Assembly: GCF_002117485.1 (NCBI RefSeq)
Contig: NZ_CP021030.1
Location: forward strand, 3,289,001-3,353,000
Source: Rhizobium sp. NXC14
GTDB taxonomy: Bacteria > Pseudomonadota > Alphaproteobacteria > Rhizobiales > Rhizobiaceae
DNA length: 64,000 nt
Direction: 5' to 3'
Below, in pieces: positions 9,345 through 17,366 of the stretch; within the stretch, counting starts at the first letter, position 1, and each line of letters begins with the position of its first letter. The notes beneath the pieces are model-generated. The model had not been told where the DNA came from and did no database searches. It saw only the letters and a list, made by a program, of their open reading frames with translations. The translations under genes were made by a program, and so were the position numbers.

Positions 9345-10754
9345 TTGGCATTTGATGAAATGATTACCGGGGACGAAAGCCCCCGCCCGCCTTATGAAAA
9401 ATATTTCGAGTGGTACAACAGCCAAGACCGGTCGCATCTGATTGCCAAGTCCCGCGACGCGGAAAACATCTTCCGGAAGACCGGCATCACCTTCGCCGTT
9501 TACGGCCATGCCGACAGTTCCGAAAAGCTCATCCCCTTCGATATCATCCCCCGCATCATCTCCGCCCGCGAATGGCGCAAGCTGGCCCAGGGCATCGAGC
9601 AGCGGGTGATCGCGCTCAACGCCTTTCTGGATGATATCTATCACAAGCAGGAGATCATCCGTGCCGGTCGCATCCCGCGTGAACTGATCGAAAACAACGT
9701 CGCCTTCCTTTCCGAGATGATCGGCTTCCGGCCGCCTGGCGGCGTCTACACCCATATCGTCGGCACCGACATCGTACGAACAGGCGAAGACCAGTTTTAC
9801 GTGCTGGAGGACAATGCCCGCACGCCTTCCGGTGTCAGCTACATGCTGGAAAACCGGGAAACCATGATGCAGATGTTCCCGGAGCTCTTCCATGAGAACA
9901 AGGTGCAGCGCGTCGAGGATTACCCCTATCTCTTGCGCCAGAGCCTTGCGTCGCTTGCGCCCCCCGGCTGTACCGGCAAGCCGCGCGTCGCGGTGCTGAC
10001 CCCCGGCATCTACAATTCTGCGTACTACGAACATTCGTTCCTGGCCGACATGATGGGCGTCGAACTGGTCGAGGGCTCGGACCTGCGCGTCATTGACGGC
10101 AAGGTGAAGATGCGCACGACCCGTGGCTACGAGGCGATCGACGTGCTCTATCGCCGCGTCGACGACGATTTCCTCGATCCGCTGACATTCCGGGCCGATT
10201 CCGCCCTTGGCATTCCCGGCATCATGGATGTCTACCGCTCCGGCAACATCACCATCGCCAATGCGCCGGGCACCGGCATATCGGACGACAAGGCCATCTA
10301 TTCCTACATGCCGGAGATCGTCGAATTCTATACCGGCCGCAAGGCGCTTCTGGAAAACGTCCCGACCTGGCGCTGCTCGGAAGCATCAAGCCTGAAATAC
10401 GTGCTGGAGCACTTGGAGGAGCTCGTCGTCAAGGAAGTGCACGGCTCCGGCGGCTACGGCATGCTTGTGGGACCGACGGCATCGAAGAAGGAACGCGCAG
10501 ATTTCGCCGAAAAGCTGAAGGCCAAACCGAACAATTACATCGCCCAGCCGACCCTGTCGCTCTCCACCGTGCCGATCCTCGTCAACAAAGGGATCGCGCC
10601 GCGCCATGTCGACCTTCGTCCCTATGTACTCGTTTCCGACAAGGTCCAGATCATTCCGGGCGGTCTCACCCGCGTGGCGTTGAAGCAGGGCTCGCTGGTG
10701 GTCAACTCCAGTCAGGGCGGCGGCACCAAAGACACCTGGGTACTGGAGGACTGA
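9345..10754 (+). CDS. Circularly permuted ATP-grasp type 2 protein
   Basis: A 469-residue protein of the circularly permuted ATP-grasp family, thought to form an amide or peptide bond using ATP. Recognisable blocks are 'YGHADSSEKLIPFDIIPRII', 'FVLEDNARTPSGVSYMLENR'-like (here 'YVLEDNARTPSGVSYMLENR'), 'PGTGISDDKAIYSYMPEIV' and 'KEVHGSGGYGMLVG'. The substrate is unknown. It is the first gene of a tight set: the next gene overlaps it by one base (TGATG) and a transglutaminase follows. TTG 9345 was chosen because AGGGGAG ends 8 nt before it; ATG 9318 is an in-frame alternative without such a site. Confidence 0.88.
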   Translation: MAFDEMITGDESPRPPYEKYFEWYNSQDRSHLIAKSRDAENIFRKTGITFAVYGHADSSEKLIPFDIIPRIISAREWRKLAQGIEQRVIALNAFLDDIYHKQEIIRAGRIPRELIENNVAFLSEMIGFRPPGGVYTHIVGTDIVRTGEDQFYVLEDNARTPSGVSYMLENRETMMQMFPELFHENKVQRVEDYPYLLRQSLASLAPPGCTGKPRVAVLTPGIYNSAYYEHSFLADMMGVELVEGSDLRVIDGKVKMRTTRGYEAIDVLYRRVDDDFLDPLTFRADSALGIPGIMDVYRSGNITIANAPGTGISDDKAIYSYMPEIVEFYTGRKALLENVPTWRCSEASSLKYVLEHLEELVVKEVHGSGGYGMLVGPTASKKERADFAEKLKAKPNNYIAQPTLSLSTVPILVNKGIAPRHVDLRPYVLVSDKVQIIPGGLTRVALKQGSLVVNSSQGGGTKDTWVLED

Positions 10755-11695
10755 TGCTCGGAAGAACTGCAAACGGCCTCTACTGGATGTTCCGTTACAT
10801 CGAGCGCGCCGAAAATATCGCCCGCCTGATCGACGCCGGGCTGCGCATGTCGTTGACCCGCAGCAGCGCCGGCGACGACAACTGGGATGGCGTGCTGCAA
10901 AGTGCCGGCGTGCGCGAGGCCTATGACGAGGGCCACGCCAAGCTGACCAATGCCGATGCGATCGATTATCTCCTGCGCGATCGCTCTAACCCGTCAAGCG
11001 TCATGTCCTGCATCGACTCGGGCCGCAACAATGCCCGCATGGTGCGCACCGCGCTGACGCGGGAGACCTGGGAAGCAACCAACGAATGCTGGATCGATCT
11101 GAAATCTTTGCTCGAAAAGCGCGTGAAAGCCGCCGACATGCCGGAGGTGATCGACGTCATCAAGCGCCGCGCTGGCCTCATCCGCGGCGCCTTCCACGGT
11201 TCGACGCTACGCAACGAACTCTATAACTTTGCCCGCATCGGCACTTTCATCGAGCGGGCGGACAATACGAGCCGCATCCTCGACGTCAAATATTACGTGC
11301 TGCTGCCCTCGGTTTCGGCCGTCGGCTCCTCACTCGACAACGTGCAGTGGGAATCGATCCTGCGCTCGGTCTCCGCGCACCGCGCCTATAGCTGGGCCTA
11401 TGACGGCGAGTACCGGGCGATGAACATCGCCGACTTCCTCACCCTGAATGTGCAGATGCCCCGCTCGCTGGCTTATTGCTACGAGAAGATCGTCAGCAAT
11501 CTCGGCTATCTCGCCCAGGATTACGAGGAAAGGCTTCCCGCCCACGATACGGCGGACGCGATCCGCACCACCCTGCAGACGCGGGCGATCCGCGACATCA
11601 TGGATCAAGGCCTGCATGAGTTCCTCGAGGATTTCGTCGCGCGCAACAACCAGCTCGGCATGGAAATTTCCGACGGCTACCGGTTCTACGTTTAA
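10754..11695 (+). CDS. Alpha-E domain protein
   Basis: A 313-residue mostly helical protein of the alpha-E family, recognised from its start 'MLGRTANGLYWMFRYIERAE' and later 'ARIGTFIERADNTSRILDVK'. The two 'YIERAENIAR'/'FIERADNTSR' blocks are conserved, charged helices likely to line an active or binding site. The biochemical role is not known. In many bacteria this family is encoded between a permuted ATP-grasp protein and a transglutaminase-like protein, exactly as here. Its ATG overlaps the upstream stop, which points to translational coupling. Confidence 0.88.
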   Translation: MLGRTANGLYWMFRYIERAENIARLIDAGLRMSLTRSSAGDDNWDGVLQSAGVREAYDEGHAKLTNADAIDYLLRDRSNPSSVMSCIDSGRNNARMVRTALTRETWEATNECWIDLKSLLEKRVKAADMPEVIDVIKRRAGLIRGAFHGSTLRNELYNFARIGTFIERADNTSRILDVKYYVLLPSVSAVGSSLDNVQWESILRSVSAHRAYSWAYDGEYRAMNIADFLTLNVQMPRSLAYCYEKIVSNLGYLAQDYEERLPAHDTADAIRTTLQTRAIRDIMDQGLHEFLEDFVARNNQLGMEISDGYRFYV

Positions 11696-11707
11696 GCGGA
11701 TCAGAAT

Positions 11708-12532
11708 ATGAGACTGAAGATCAGCCACCTCACCGAATACCGCTACGACGATCCGGCGAAATTCTCCCTGCAACGGCTGAGACTGACACCGCCGACAAAC
11801 AATGGCCAGACTGTGCTCGGCTGGTCGCTGAAGGTCGAGGGTGCGACGCCCGAAGTCGAATATGACGACCAGTTCGGCAACCACGTCAATCTGGTCTCGC
11901 TGGAAGGCGAGCAGCAGGTGACGCGCATTCTCGCCGAAGGCGAGGTTGAAACCATGGATCAGAACGGCGTCACCGGGCCGCATACCGGTTTCTGTCCACT
12001 CTGGCTCTTCCTGCGCGAAACGCCGCTCACCAGGAGCGGCAAGCTGGTGAAGGAACTGATCAGAACCGTCAACGGCGATAACGAGCTCGCCCGCATGCAT
12101 GCGCTGATGGCAGCCATTCACGAGACCGTCATCTACAGGCCAGGAACCAGCGACGCTGCGACGACGGCCGAACAGGCGCTGGAGAAGAAGAGCGGTGTCT
12201 GTCAGGATCACGCGCATATCTTCGTTGCCGCCGCCCGCGCCCTGCAGGTGCCGGCGCGGTATGTCTCCGGCTATCTGATGATGGAAGAAAAGGTCGAACA
12301 GGCGGCGACCCATGCCTGGGCCGAAGCCCATATTCCCGGCCTCGGCTGGGTCGGCTTCGATCCGGCCAACGAGATCTGCCCGGATGAACGATATGTCCGC
12401 ATCGCCTCGGGCCTCTGCTACCGCGACGCTGCCCCGATTTCAGGCATGCGCATCGGTACACCGGGCGAAACGCTGTCGGTCACCGTGAAGGTCGAGGACG
12501 GTGGACAGATGCAGAGCCAGAGCCAAAGCTGA
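11708..12532 (+). CDS. Transglutaminase-like cysteine protease family protein
   Basis: A 274-residue protein with an N-terminal beta domain ('MRLKISHLTEYRYDDPA') and a transglutaminase core. The catalytic triad can be read as Cys in 'KSGVCQDHAH', His in 'ATHAWAEAHIPG' and Asp in 'GWVGFDPANE'. Bacterial members more often act as peptidases than as crosslinkers. It starts 12 bp after the alpha-E gene and completes the ATP-grasp/alpha-E/transglutaminase set, suggested in the literature to make and process an unknown peptide. The C terminus ends in a low-complexity Gln/Ser stretch. Confidence 0.88.
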   Translation: MRLKISHLTEYRYDDPAKFSLQRLRLTPPTNNGQTVLGWSLKVEGATPEVEYDDQFGNHVNLVSLEGEQQVTRILAEGEVETMDQNGVTGPHTGFCPLWLFLRETPLTRSGKLVKELIRTVNGDNELARMHALMAAIHETVIYRPGTSDAATTAEQALEKKSGVCQDHAHIFVAAARALQVPARYVSGYLMMEEKVEQAATHAWAEAHIPGLGWVGFDPANEICPDERYVRIASGLCYRDAAPISGMRIGTPGETLSVTVKVEDGGQMQSQSQS

Positions 12533-12540
12533 GCGGCATC

Positions 12541-12741
12541 TCACAGCCCATAGCCAGCCATTCCGGAAACTTGGCTAGAAGCGGCGATCAGCAACGGTAC
12601 GCGATGAAACCGGGCCGTAGCGGCAATGATGCGGTCGGCGGGGTATGAAACTCGCCAGGTTAGCCGGCCGCTGTCCATCGCGATGGAAGGCTCGATGGGC
12701 GCGAGCTGAAGCCAGGCAACGACAGCGGTCTGTCGATCCAT
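12541..12741 (-). pseudogene. C-terminal remnant of a PIN-domain (VapC-like) toxin
   Basis: On the minus strand the frame reads '..LAPIEPSIAMDSGRL' and then 'YPADRIIAATARFHRVPLLI'. This is the end of a PIN-domain ribonuclease of VapC type, whose conserved Asp-Arg pair comes in 'DPxDRxIxAxA'. After 'PLLI' the expected 'TADxxI' ending is lost, and a neighbouring frame reads 'ADRRF', so an indel has probably broken the end. The N-terminal half with the first catalytic Asp is absent, and so is any antitoxin. It is a relic lying against the IS66 insertion. Confidence 0.55.
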
Positions 12742-12788
12742 CGCCTGATATCGTCGCCACCATATCCTTATCGAACACTGCGACGGGG

Positions 12789-12809
12789 AAGGCGGCTCTC
12801 ACCCGCCTT
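12789..12809. terminator. Hairpin downstream of the transglutaminase gene
   Basis: AAGGCGG (12789-12795) pairs with CCGCCTT (12803-12809) around a 7-nt loop. It is a plausible transcription end for the + strand set that stops at 12532, although the PIN remnant lies in between and there is only a weak T run. Confidence 0.35.
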
Positions 12810-12825
12810 CAGCTCTTCACTCAAA

Positions 12826-12912
12826 GTCATCCTCGGCCTTGAGCTGCCTTGTGCCGAGGATCTGCTGCCCTATCGAACGGAGGCAGATGCTCGGGATAGG
12901 CCCGAGCATGAC
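12826..12912. repeat. Mosaic palindromic repeat (RIME-like)
   Basis: Three nested or tandem inverted repeats: CCTCGGC/GCCGAGG (12831-12859), ATCTGC...GCAGAT around 12859-12888, and ATGCTCGGG/CCCGAGCAT (12887-12909). The outer ends GTCAT and ATGAC also pair. This 'GTCATCCTCGG...GAGCATGAC' arrangement is a repeat I know from many rhizobial intergenic regions. It ends 18 bp before the IS66 left end. Confidence 0.7.
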
Positions 12913-12922
12913 GAAAGAGGCG

Positions 12923-12930
12923 TTCGCGAC
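12923..12930. repeat. Target-site duplication, left of IS66
   Basis: TTCGCGAC directly abuts the left inverted repeat and is identical to the 8 bases at 15487-15494. Eight-bp duplications are the rule for the IS66 family. Confidence 0.95.
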
Positions 12931-12955
12931 GTAAGCCTCCGGTGAAGGCCGCAGG

Positions 12956-14611
12956 TCAGGCCGCTTGAGCGTTGACGGTCGGCGGCGTCCAATTCCACGG
13001 AAGCAACTGCTCCAGCCTGGTAATCGACGTATCAGCGATGCGGGCAAGAACGTCGGCCAGCCACACCTGCGGATCGATGTCGTTGAGTTTTGCCGTCATA
13101 ATCAATGTGGCCATGAAGGCCGCACGATCTGCACCGCGGTCTGATCCGGCGAAGAGCCAGGATTTTCTGCCGAGCGCAAAGCCTCTGAGCGCTCGCTCTG
13201 CCGCATTATTCGTCAGGCAAATCCGGCCGTCCTGCAGAAATGATGTGAAGCCATCCCAGCGCTTGAGCATGTAGTCGATCGCCTCCGCCACCGGAGAACT
13301 GCGTGAGAGCTTTGCCCGCTCGGTTTGAAGCCAGACCTGCAGATCATCGACGAGTGGCAGACAGTCTCTCCGGCGACGCTCCAGGCGTTGATCGGCCGTA
13401 AGCCCGTTGATCTCGCGCTCAATATCGAACAGGCCGTCGATCCGTTTGACGGCTTCGAGCGCCATAGGCGAGATCGGCGCGGCATTCTTTCCACGCTTGG
13501 CATTTGCGGCGATGTCGGCGAGCACGAAGAACTTACGCCGCGAGTGTGCCCAACAAAACGCCTGCCTTAGAGGATTTGGATCGCGATCAACCTTGAACAG
13601 CGGATTGTAGCCGCCATAGGCGTCCGCCTGCAGAATGCCGTTGAAGGTCTTCAGGTGGCGCTCCGGATGCTCCTGCCGTCGGTCCCGCGAGGCATAGTAA
13701 AGGGCCGCCGGCGGAGAGAGCCCTCCGAACGGCCGATCGTCCCGGACATAGGTCCAGATGCGGCCCGTATCGGTCTTTCCCTTGGCCAGGATCGGCACGG
13801 TCGTGTCGTCGCCGTGCAGACGTTCGGCAGCAAGGACATGCGCCTCGATCAGGGAGTGAATGGGCTTCAACGCCGCGGCACATGCTCCAACCTGATCGGC
13901 CAGCGTCGACAAGCTGAGGTCGACGCCCTCGCGGGCGTAGCGCTCGCTCTGGCGATTGAGCGGCTGGTGCTGGGCGAACTTCTCAAACAGGATCATCGCC
14001 AGCAGGTTCGGCCCGGCAAAACCGCGGGGTGTCACATGGAAGGGTGCGGGTGACTGCGTGATCTTCTCACACTCGCGGCAGGTGAACTTCTCCCGCACCG
14101 TCTGGATGACCTTCCACTGACGCGGGATGACTTCCAAGGTCTCGGTAATGTCTTCGCCAAGCTTCGACAGTTTAACCGATCCACAACAGGCGCAATTCGT
14201 GGGAGCGGCGATTACGACGCGCTCACGCGGCAGGTGTTCGGGAAAGGGCTTGCGTGACGGACGCTTGCGCTCGAAGGCTTTGACGGCTGAAGCTTTGGCT
14301 GCGATCTCCGCCGCCAGTTCATCTTCACCGGCGTCCGCTTCCAACTCCTCGAGCTGCAGTTCCATCTGCTCCAGGAGCCGCGCCTTGCGCTCGGACCGGC
14401 TGCCGTAGAGTGCACGGCGAACCTTGTCGATCTCCAGCTTCAGCCGCGCGATCAGCGCCTCGGAATGCGATACGAGTGCCTTTGCGCTGGCGGCTTCTGC
14501 CTTGGAGGTCGCTGCTTCTGCTTCGGCTGCGACACGTCGAGCGCGTTCCTGGGCCAGCAGTGCAAGCGCACTGGCAAGGTCGTCCGGAAGCTCTTCGGTC
14601 GCATTGCTCAT
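12956..14611 (-). CDS. tnpC: IS66 transposase TnpC
   Basis: The 551-residue DDE transposase of the element. It has an N-terminal coiled coil (residues 1-100, rich in Ala, Glu and Arg), a zinc-finger-like part 'CACCGSVKLSKLGEDI' followed by 'KFTCRECEKI', and the catalytic core with 'LHGDDTTVPI' (first Asp), 'QADAYGGYNPLF' (second Asp) and 'CLTNNAAERALRGFALGRKS' (Glu). The C-terminal 'MATLIMTAKLNDIDPQVWLA' is the IS66 C-terminal domain. Length and motifs are complete. Confidence 0.97.
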   Translation of the reverse strand: MSNATEELPDDLASALALLAQERARRVAAEAEAATSKAEAASAKALVSHSEALIARLKLEIDKVRRALYGSRSERKARLLEQMELQLEELEADAGEDELAAEIAAKASAVKAFERKRPSRKPFPEHLPRERVVIAAPTNCACCGSVKLSKLGEDITETLEVIPRQWKVIQTVREKFTCRECEKITQSPAPFHVTPRGFAGPNLLAMILFEKFAQHQPLNRQSERYAREGVDLSLSTLADQVGACAAALKPIHSLIEAHVLAAERLHGDDTTVPILAKGKTDTGRIWTYVRDDRPFGGLSPPAALYYASRDRRQEHPERHLKTFNGILQADAYGGYNPLFKVDRDPNPLRQAFCWAHSRRKFFVLADIAANAKRGKNAAPISPMALEAVKRIDGLFDIEREINGLTADQRLERRRRDCLPLVDDLQVWLQTERAKLSRSSPVAEAIDYMLKRWDGFTSFLQDGRICLTNNAAERALRGFALGRKSWLFAGSDRGADRAAFMATLIMTAKLNDIDPQVWLADVLARIADTSITRLEQLLPWNWTPPTVNAQAA

Positions 14612-14656
14612 GACAGGATGGAATCATATTCGACCCTGTCATTCCAGTGTTTTTGC

Positions 14657-15004
14657 TTATCCGGCCGACGTCGGCCGCCAGGTCTTTTGCGGCATCCGCC
14701 AGTCGATACCTTCCAGCAGATAACCGAGCTGCGCAGGCGTGATCACCACCGTGCCATCGGCCGCTGATGGCCAGATGAAGCGGCCGCGCTCCAGCTTCTT
14801 CGTGAACAGGCAAGCGCCCTGGCCGTCATGCCAGATCACCTTGATCAGACCGCCACCGCGGCCGCGGAATACGAACAGGTGTCCACACATCGGGTCGCGC
14901 TTCAGCGCCTCCTGCACCATCAACGACAAACCGGGGAAGCCCTTTCGCATATCGGTGTGGCCTGTCGCCAGCCAGACCTTCACGCCACTCGGAACCGGAA
15001 TCAT
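14657..15004 (-). CDS. tnpB: IS66 accessory protein TnpB
   Basis: A 115-residue protein of the IS66 Orf2 family, recognised from 'MIPVPSGVKVWLATGHTDMR' and 'HLFVFRGRGGGLIKVIWHDG'. It is needed for transposition in this family, with an unclear role. ATG 15002-15004 overlaps the tnpA stop (ATGA), which implies coupled translation; a longer frame to 15022 exists but does not fit the family start. It stops 45 bp before tnpC begins. Confidence 0.95.
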   Translation of the reverse strand: MIPVPSGVKVWLATGHTDMRKGFPGLSLMVQEALKRDPMCGHLFVFRGRGGGLIKVIWHDGQGACLFTKKLERGRFIWPSAADGTVVITPAQLGYLLEGIDWRMPQKTWRPTSAG

Positions 15005-15408
15005 CGCAGCCCCAGCACGCAATCGAGAATCCGGCCAAGGGCATCCGTATCGATGTCGCTATCCACGCGCACGCGCCGACCCCGTCCAAGCTCGATTGTC
15101 ACATCGCTACGCTTCCGACGAGGGTGGGATGTGGTGGGCGATTCCGGTTGAACGGGAGAGACTGTCGAAGCGGCCTCGGATACGATCACCGGCACCAAAG
15201 TCGCCGTATCAGACCTTGGCTCCTCGATCCGGCAAAGCTCTTTGCGCCAACGGAACAACTGGCTGACATGGATGCCGGCCGCGCGGGCAATCTCGGAGAT
15301 GACCGCGTCTGGCTCAAAGCACGCAGCGACAAGGCGCTCTTTATCTTCGCGTGACCAGCGCCGACGGCGCTCTACAGACGTGATCACCTCAATTGGATGC
15401 TTCGTCAT
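15001..15408 (-). CDS. tnpA: IS66 accessory protein TnpA
   Basis: A 135-residue protein with an N-terminal helix-turn-helix of the transposase_8 type ('RRRWSREDKERLVAACFEPD', then 'ISEIARAAGIHVSQLFRWRK'). It probably binds the element ends. The C-terminal half is basic with a hydrophobic end 'ALGRILDCVLGLR'. It is the first gene of the IS66 operon and ends in a 4-bp overlap with tnpB. Confidence 0.95.
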   Translation of the reverse strand: MTKHPIEVITSVERRRRWSREDKERLVAACFEPDAVISEIARAAGIHVSQLFRWRKELCRIEEPRSDTATLVPVIVSEAASTVSPVQPESPTTSHPRRKRSDVTIELGRGRRVRVDSDIDTDALGRILDCVLGLR

Positions 15409-15486
15409 ATGACTACTCCTAGTGTTACCACTAGGACTGGCAGTCAGAAGCCCTCTATCGCAAGACGGCCTTCACCGTGGGCTTAC

Positions 15487-15494
15487 TTCGCGAC
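15487..15494. repeat. Target-site duplication, right of IS66
   Basis: TTCGCGAC directly follows the right inverted repeat and is identical to 12923-12930. Confidence 0.95.
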
Positions 15495-15505
15495 TTGTCA
15501 GCAAC

Positions 15506-15530
15506 AAAAAGGCGGGGCTCTCACCCCGCC
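15506..15530 (-). terminator. Intrinsic terminator of the ggu/arabinose operon
   Basis: On the minus strand GGCGGGG/CCCCGCC forms a 7-bp GC stem with a 6-nt loop, followed at once by TTTTT (15510-15506). It lies 35 bp past the dehydratase stop and closes the long minus-strand operon. The IS66 element stands only 20 bp further on. Confidence 0.85.
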
Positions 15531-15565
15531 CTTTCAAAGATTCCAATCTCTGAATGCGTTTTCGC

Positions 15566-17305
15566 TCAGTGGCTGTCCTTGCCGACAGCATTTCCGCGAC
15601 ATCCCTTGAGGAAGTCGAGATCGGCGCCGGTATCGGCTCCTTCGACATGCTGCTGGTGCAGGAAGGCATACCCCGAGGTCGGCAGATCATGGTTCGGCTG
15701 CCATTCGGCAAGACGGCGCGCCAGTTCCTCGTCTGAGATGTCGAGATGCAGGCGGCGGTTCGGGACGTCGAGCTCGATCATGTCGCCGTTCTTCACGACT
15801 GCGAGCGGGCCGCCGACTGCCGCTTCCGGCGAGGTGTGCAGCACGACGGTTCCGTAGGCCGTTCCGGACATGCGAGCGTCGGAAATGCGCACCATGTCGA
15901 GGATGCCTTTCTTCAGCACCTTCGGCGGCAGCCCCATATTGCCGACCTCGGCCATACCGGGATAACCCTTGGGCCCGCAATTCTTCATCACCATGACGCA
16001 ATTCTCGTCGATGTCGAGATTGTCGTCGTTGATCTTGGCCTTGTAGTCGTCGATGTCCTCAAACACGACCGCCCTGCCCCGGTGCACCAGAAGATGCGGC
16101 GAAGCCGCCGAGGGCTTCAGCACTGCGCCCTTGGGCGCGAGGTTGCCGCGCAGCACGACGATGCCGCCGGACGACGTCAGCGCCTTCTCGGTGGGCAGGA
16201 TGACCTCCTCATTCCAGTTGACGACATCCTTGACTTCGTCCCAGACGGTTTCGCCGGAGACCGTCAGCGCGTCCTTGTGCAGAAGGCCGGCTTCGCCGAG
16301 GCGCTTCAGCACGACAGGCAGGCCGCCCGCATAGAAGAACTCTTCCATCAGGTACTTGCCCGACGGCATCAGGTTGACGATCGTCGGAACGTCGCGGCCA
16401 CAGCGGTCCCAGTCGTCGAGCGTCAGATCGATGCCGACGCGGCCGGCAATGGCGAGCAGATGGATGACGGCATTGGTCGATCCACCGATCGCCGCATTGG
16501 TGCGGATAGCGTTCTCGAAGGCCTGCTTCGTCATGATCTCTGAAGGCTTCAGATCGTCCTTGACCATCTGCACAATACGGCGGCCGGTCAACTGCGCCAT
16601 GACCTTGCGGCGGGAATCGACGCCCGGGATCGCGGCATTGCCTGACAGCGCCATGCCGAGCGCCTCGGCCATCGACGCCATCGTCGAGGCCGTGCCCATC
16701 GTATTGCAAGTGCCCGACGAACGGCTCATCGACGCTTCCGCTTCGAGGAATTCGGCCTGCGTCATCTCACCGGCCTTCACCATCTCGGAGAACTTCCAGA
16801 GATGCGTGCCGGAGCCGACGCGTTCACCGCGGAAATAGCCGTTGAGCATCGGTCCGCCGGTGACGACGATCGACGGCAGGTCGCAGGAGGCAGCGCCCAT
16901 CAGCAGCGACGGCGTGGTCTTGTCGCAGCCGACGAGCAGCACGCAGCCATCCATCGGCTGACCGCGGATCGCCTCTTCTACCGCCAGCGCGGCGAGGTTG
17001 CGATACATCATCGCAGTCGGGCGGAAGGTGTTTTCGGACGCGGAGAACACCGGCACCTCGAGCGGGAAGCCGCCGGCCTCCCACACACCCGCCTTCACCT
17101 TTTCGGCGAGTTCTCTCAGATGACCGTTGCAGGGGGTCATATCCGACCAGGTGTTGAGGATGCCGATGACCGGCCGTCCGTCGAACAGATCGTGCGGATA
17201 ACCCTGGTTCTTAAGCCAGCCGCGATGATAAATCACGTCGCGGCTCGTGCCGCCGTACCATTCCTGCGACCTCAGCCTGCGCGGCCATTCCGCTTTCTTC
17301 TTCAT
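15566..17305 (-). CDS. L-arabinonate dehydratase (IlvD/EDD family)
   Basis: A 579-residue iron-sulphur dehydratase that converts L-arabinonate to L-2-keto-3-deoxyarabonate. The three cluster cysteines are visible at 59 (DMTPCNGH), 127 (VGCDKT) and 200 (SGTCNTMG). The sequence is very close, from memory, to the structurally studied R. leguminosarum bv. trifolii L-arabinonate dehydratase, which has the same length and starts 'MKKKAEWPRRLRSQEWYGGT'. It is the last gene of the chvE-ggu operon, which supports a sugar-acid substrate rather than dihydroxyisovalerate. ATG 17305 fits the known N terminus. Other pentonates such as D-fuconate may also be used. Confidence 0.92.
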   Translation of the reverse strand: MKKKAEWPRRLRSQEWYGGTSRDVIYHRGWLKNQGYPHDLFDGRPVIGILNTWSDMTPCNGHLRELAEKVKAGVWEAGGFPLEVPVFSASENTFRPTAMMYRNLAALAVEEAIRGQPMDGCVLLVGCDKTTPSLLMGAASCDLPSIVVTGGPMLNGYFRGERVGSGTHLWKFSEMVKAGEMTQAEFLEAEASMSRSSGTCNTMGTASTMASMAEALGMALSGNAAIPGVDSRRKVMAQLTGRRIVQMVKDDLKPSEIMTKQAFENAIRTNAAIGGSTNAVIHLLAIAGRVGIDLTLDDWDRCGRDVPTIVNLMPSGKYLMEEFFYAGGLPVVLKRLGEAGLLHKDALTVSGETVWDEVKDVVNWNEEVILPTEKALTSSGGIVVLRGNLAPKGAVLKPSAASPHLLVHRGRAVVFEDIDDYKAKINDDNLDIDENCVMVMKNCGPKGYPGMAEVGNMGLPPKVLKKGILDMVRISDARMSGTAYGTVVLHTSPEAAVGGPLAVVKNGDMIELDVPNRRLHLDISDEELARRLAEWQPNHDLPTSGYAFLHQQHVEGADTGADLDFLKGCRGNAVGKDSH

Positions 17306-17328
17306 AATCTCTGTCCTTCAGGTGATTG

Positions 17329-17351
17329 CCGGGCCGCCTCGTACGGCCCGG
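17329..17351 (-). other. Hairpin between dehydrogenase and dehydratase genes
   Basis: CCGGGCCG and CGGCCCGG form an 8-bp stem with a 7-nt loop in the 61-bp gap. There is no T run, so an RNA-stability or processing element is more likely than a terminator. Confidence 0.5.
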
Positions 17352-17366
17352 GTCATCGGATATCTC

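Larger units (their letters stand above)
12931..15486 (-). mobile_element. Complete IS66-family insertion sequence (2,556 bp)
   Basis: The ends are inverted repeats: GTAAGCCTCCGGTGAAGGCC at 12931 and, on the other strand from 15486, GTAAGCCCACGGTGAAGGCC, so 18 of 20 bases agree. Exact 8-bp duplications TTCGCGAC flank it. Inside are the three usual IS66 genes in order tnpA-tnpB-tnpC on the minus strand, all intact, so the element looks capable of movement. It separates the PIN remnant and mosaic repeat from the terminator of the arabinonate dehydratase gene. The perfect duplications and intact frames suggest a recent insertion. Confidence 0.97.
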
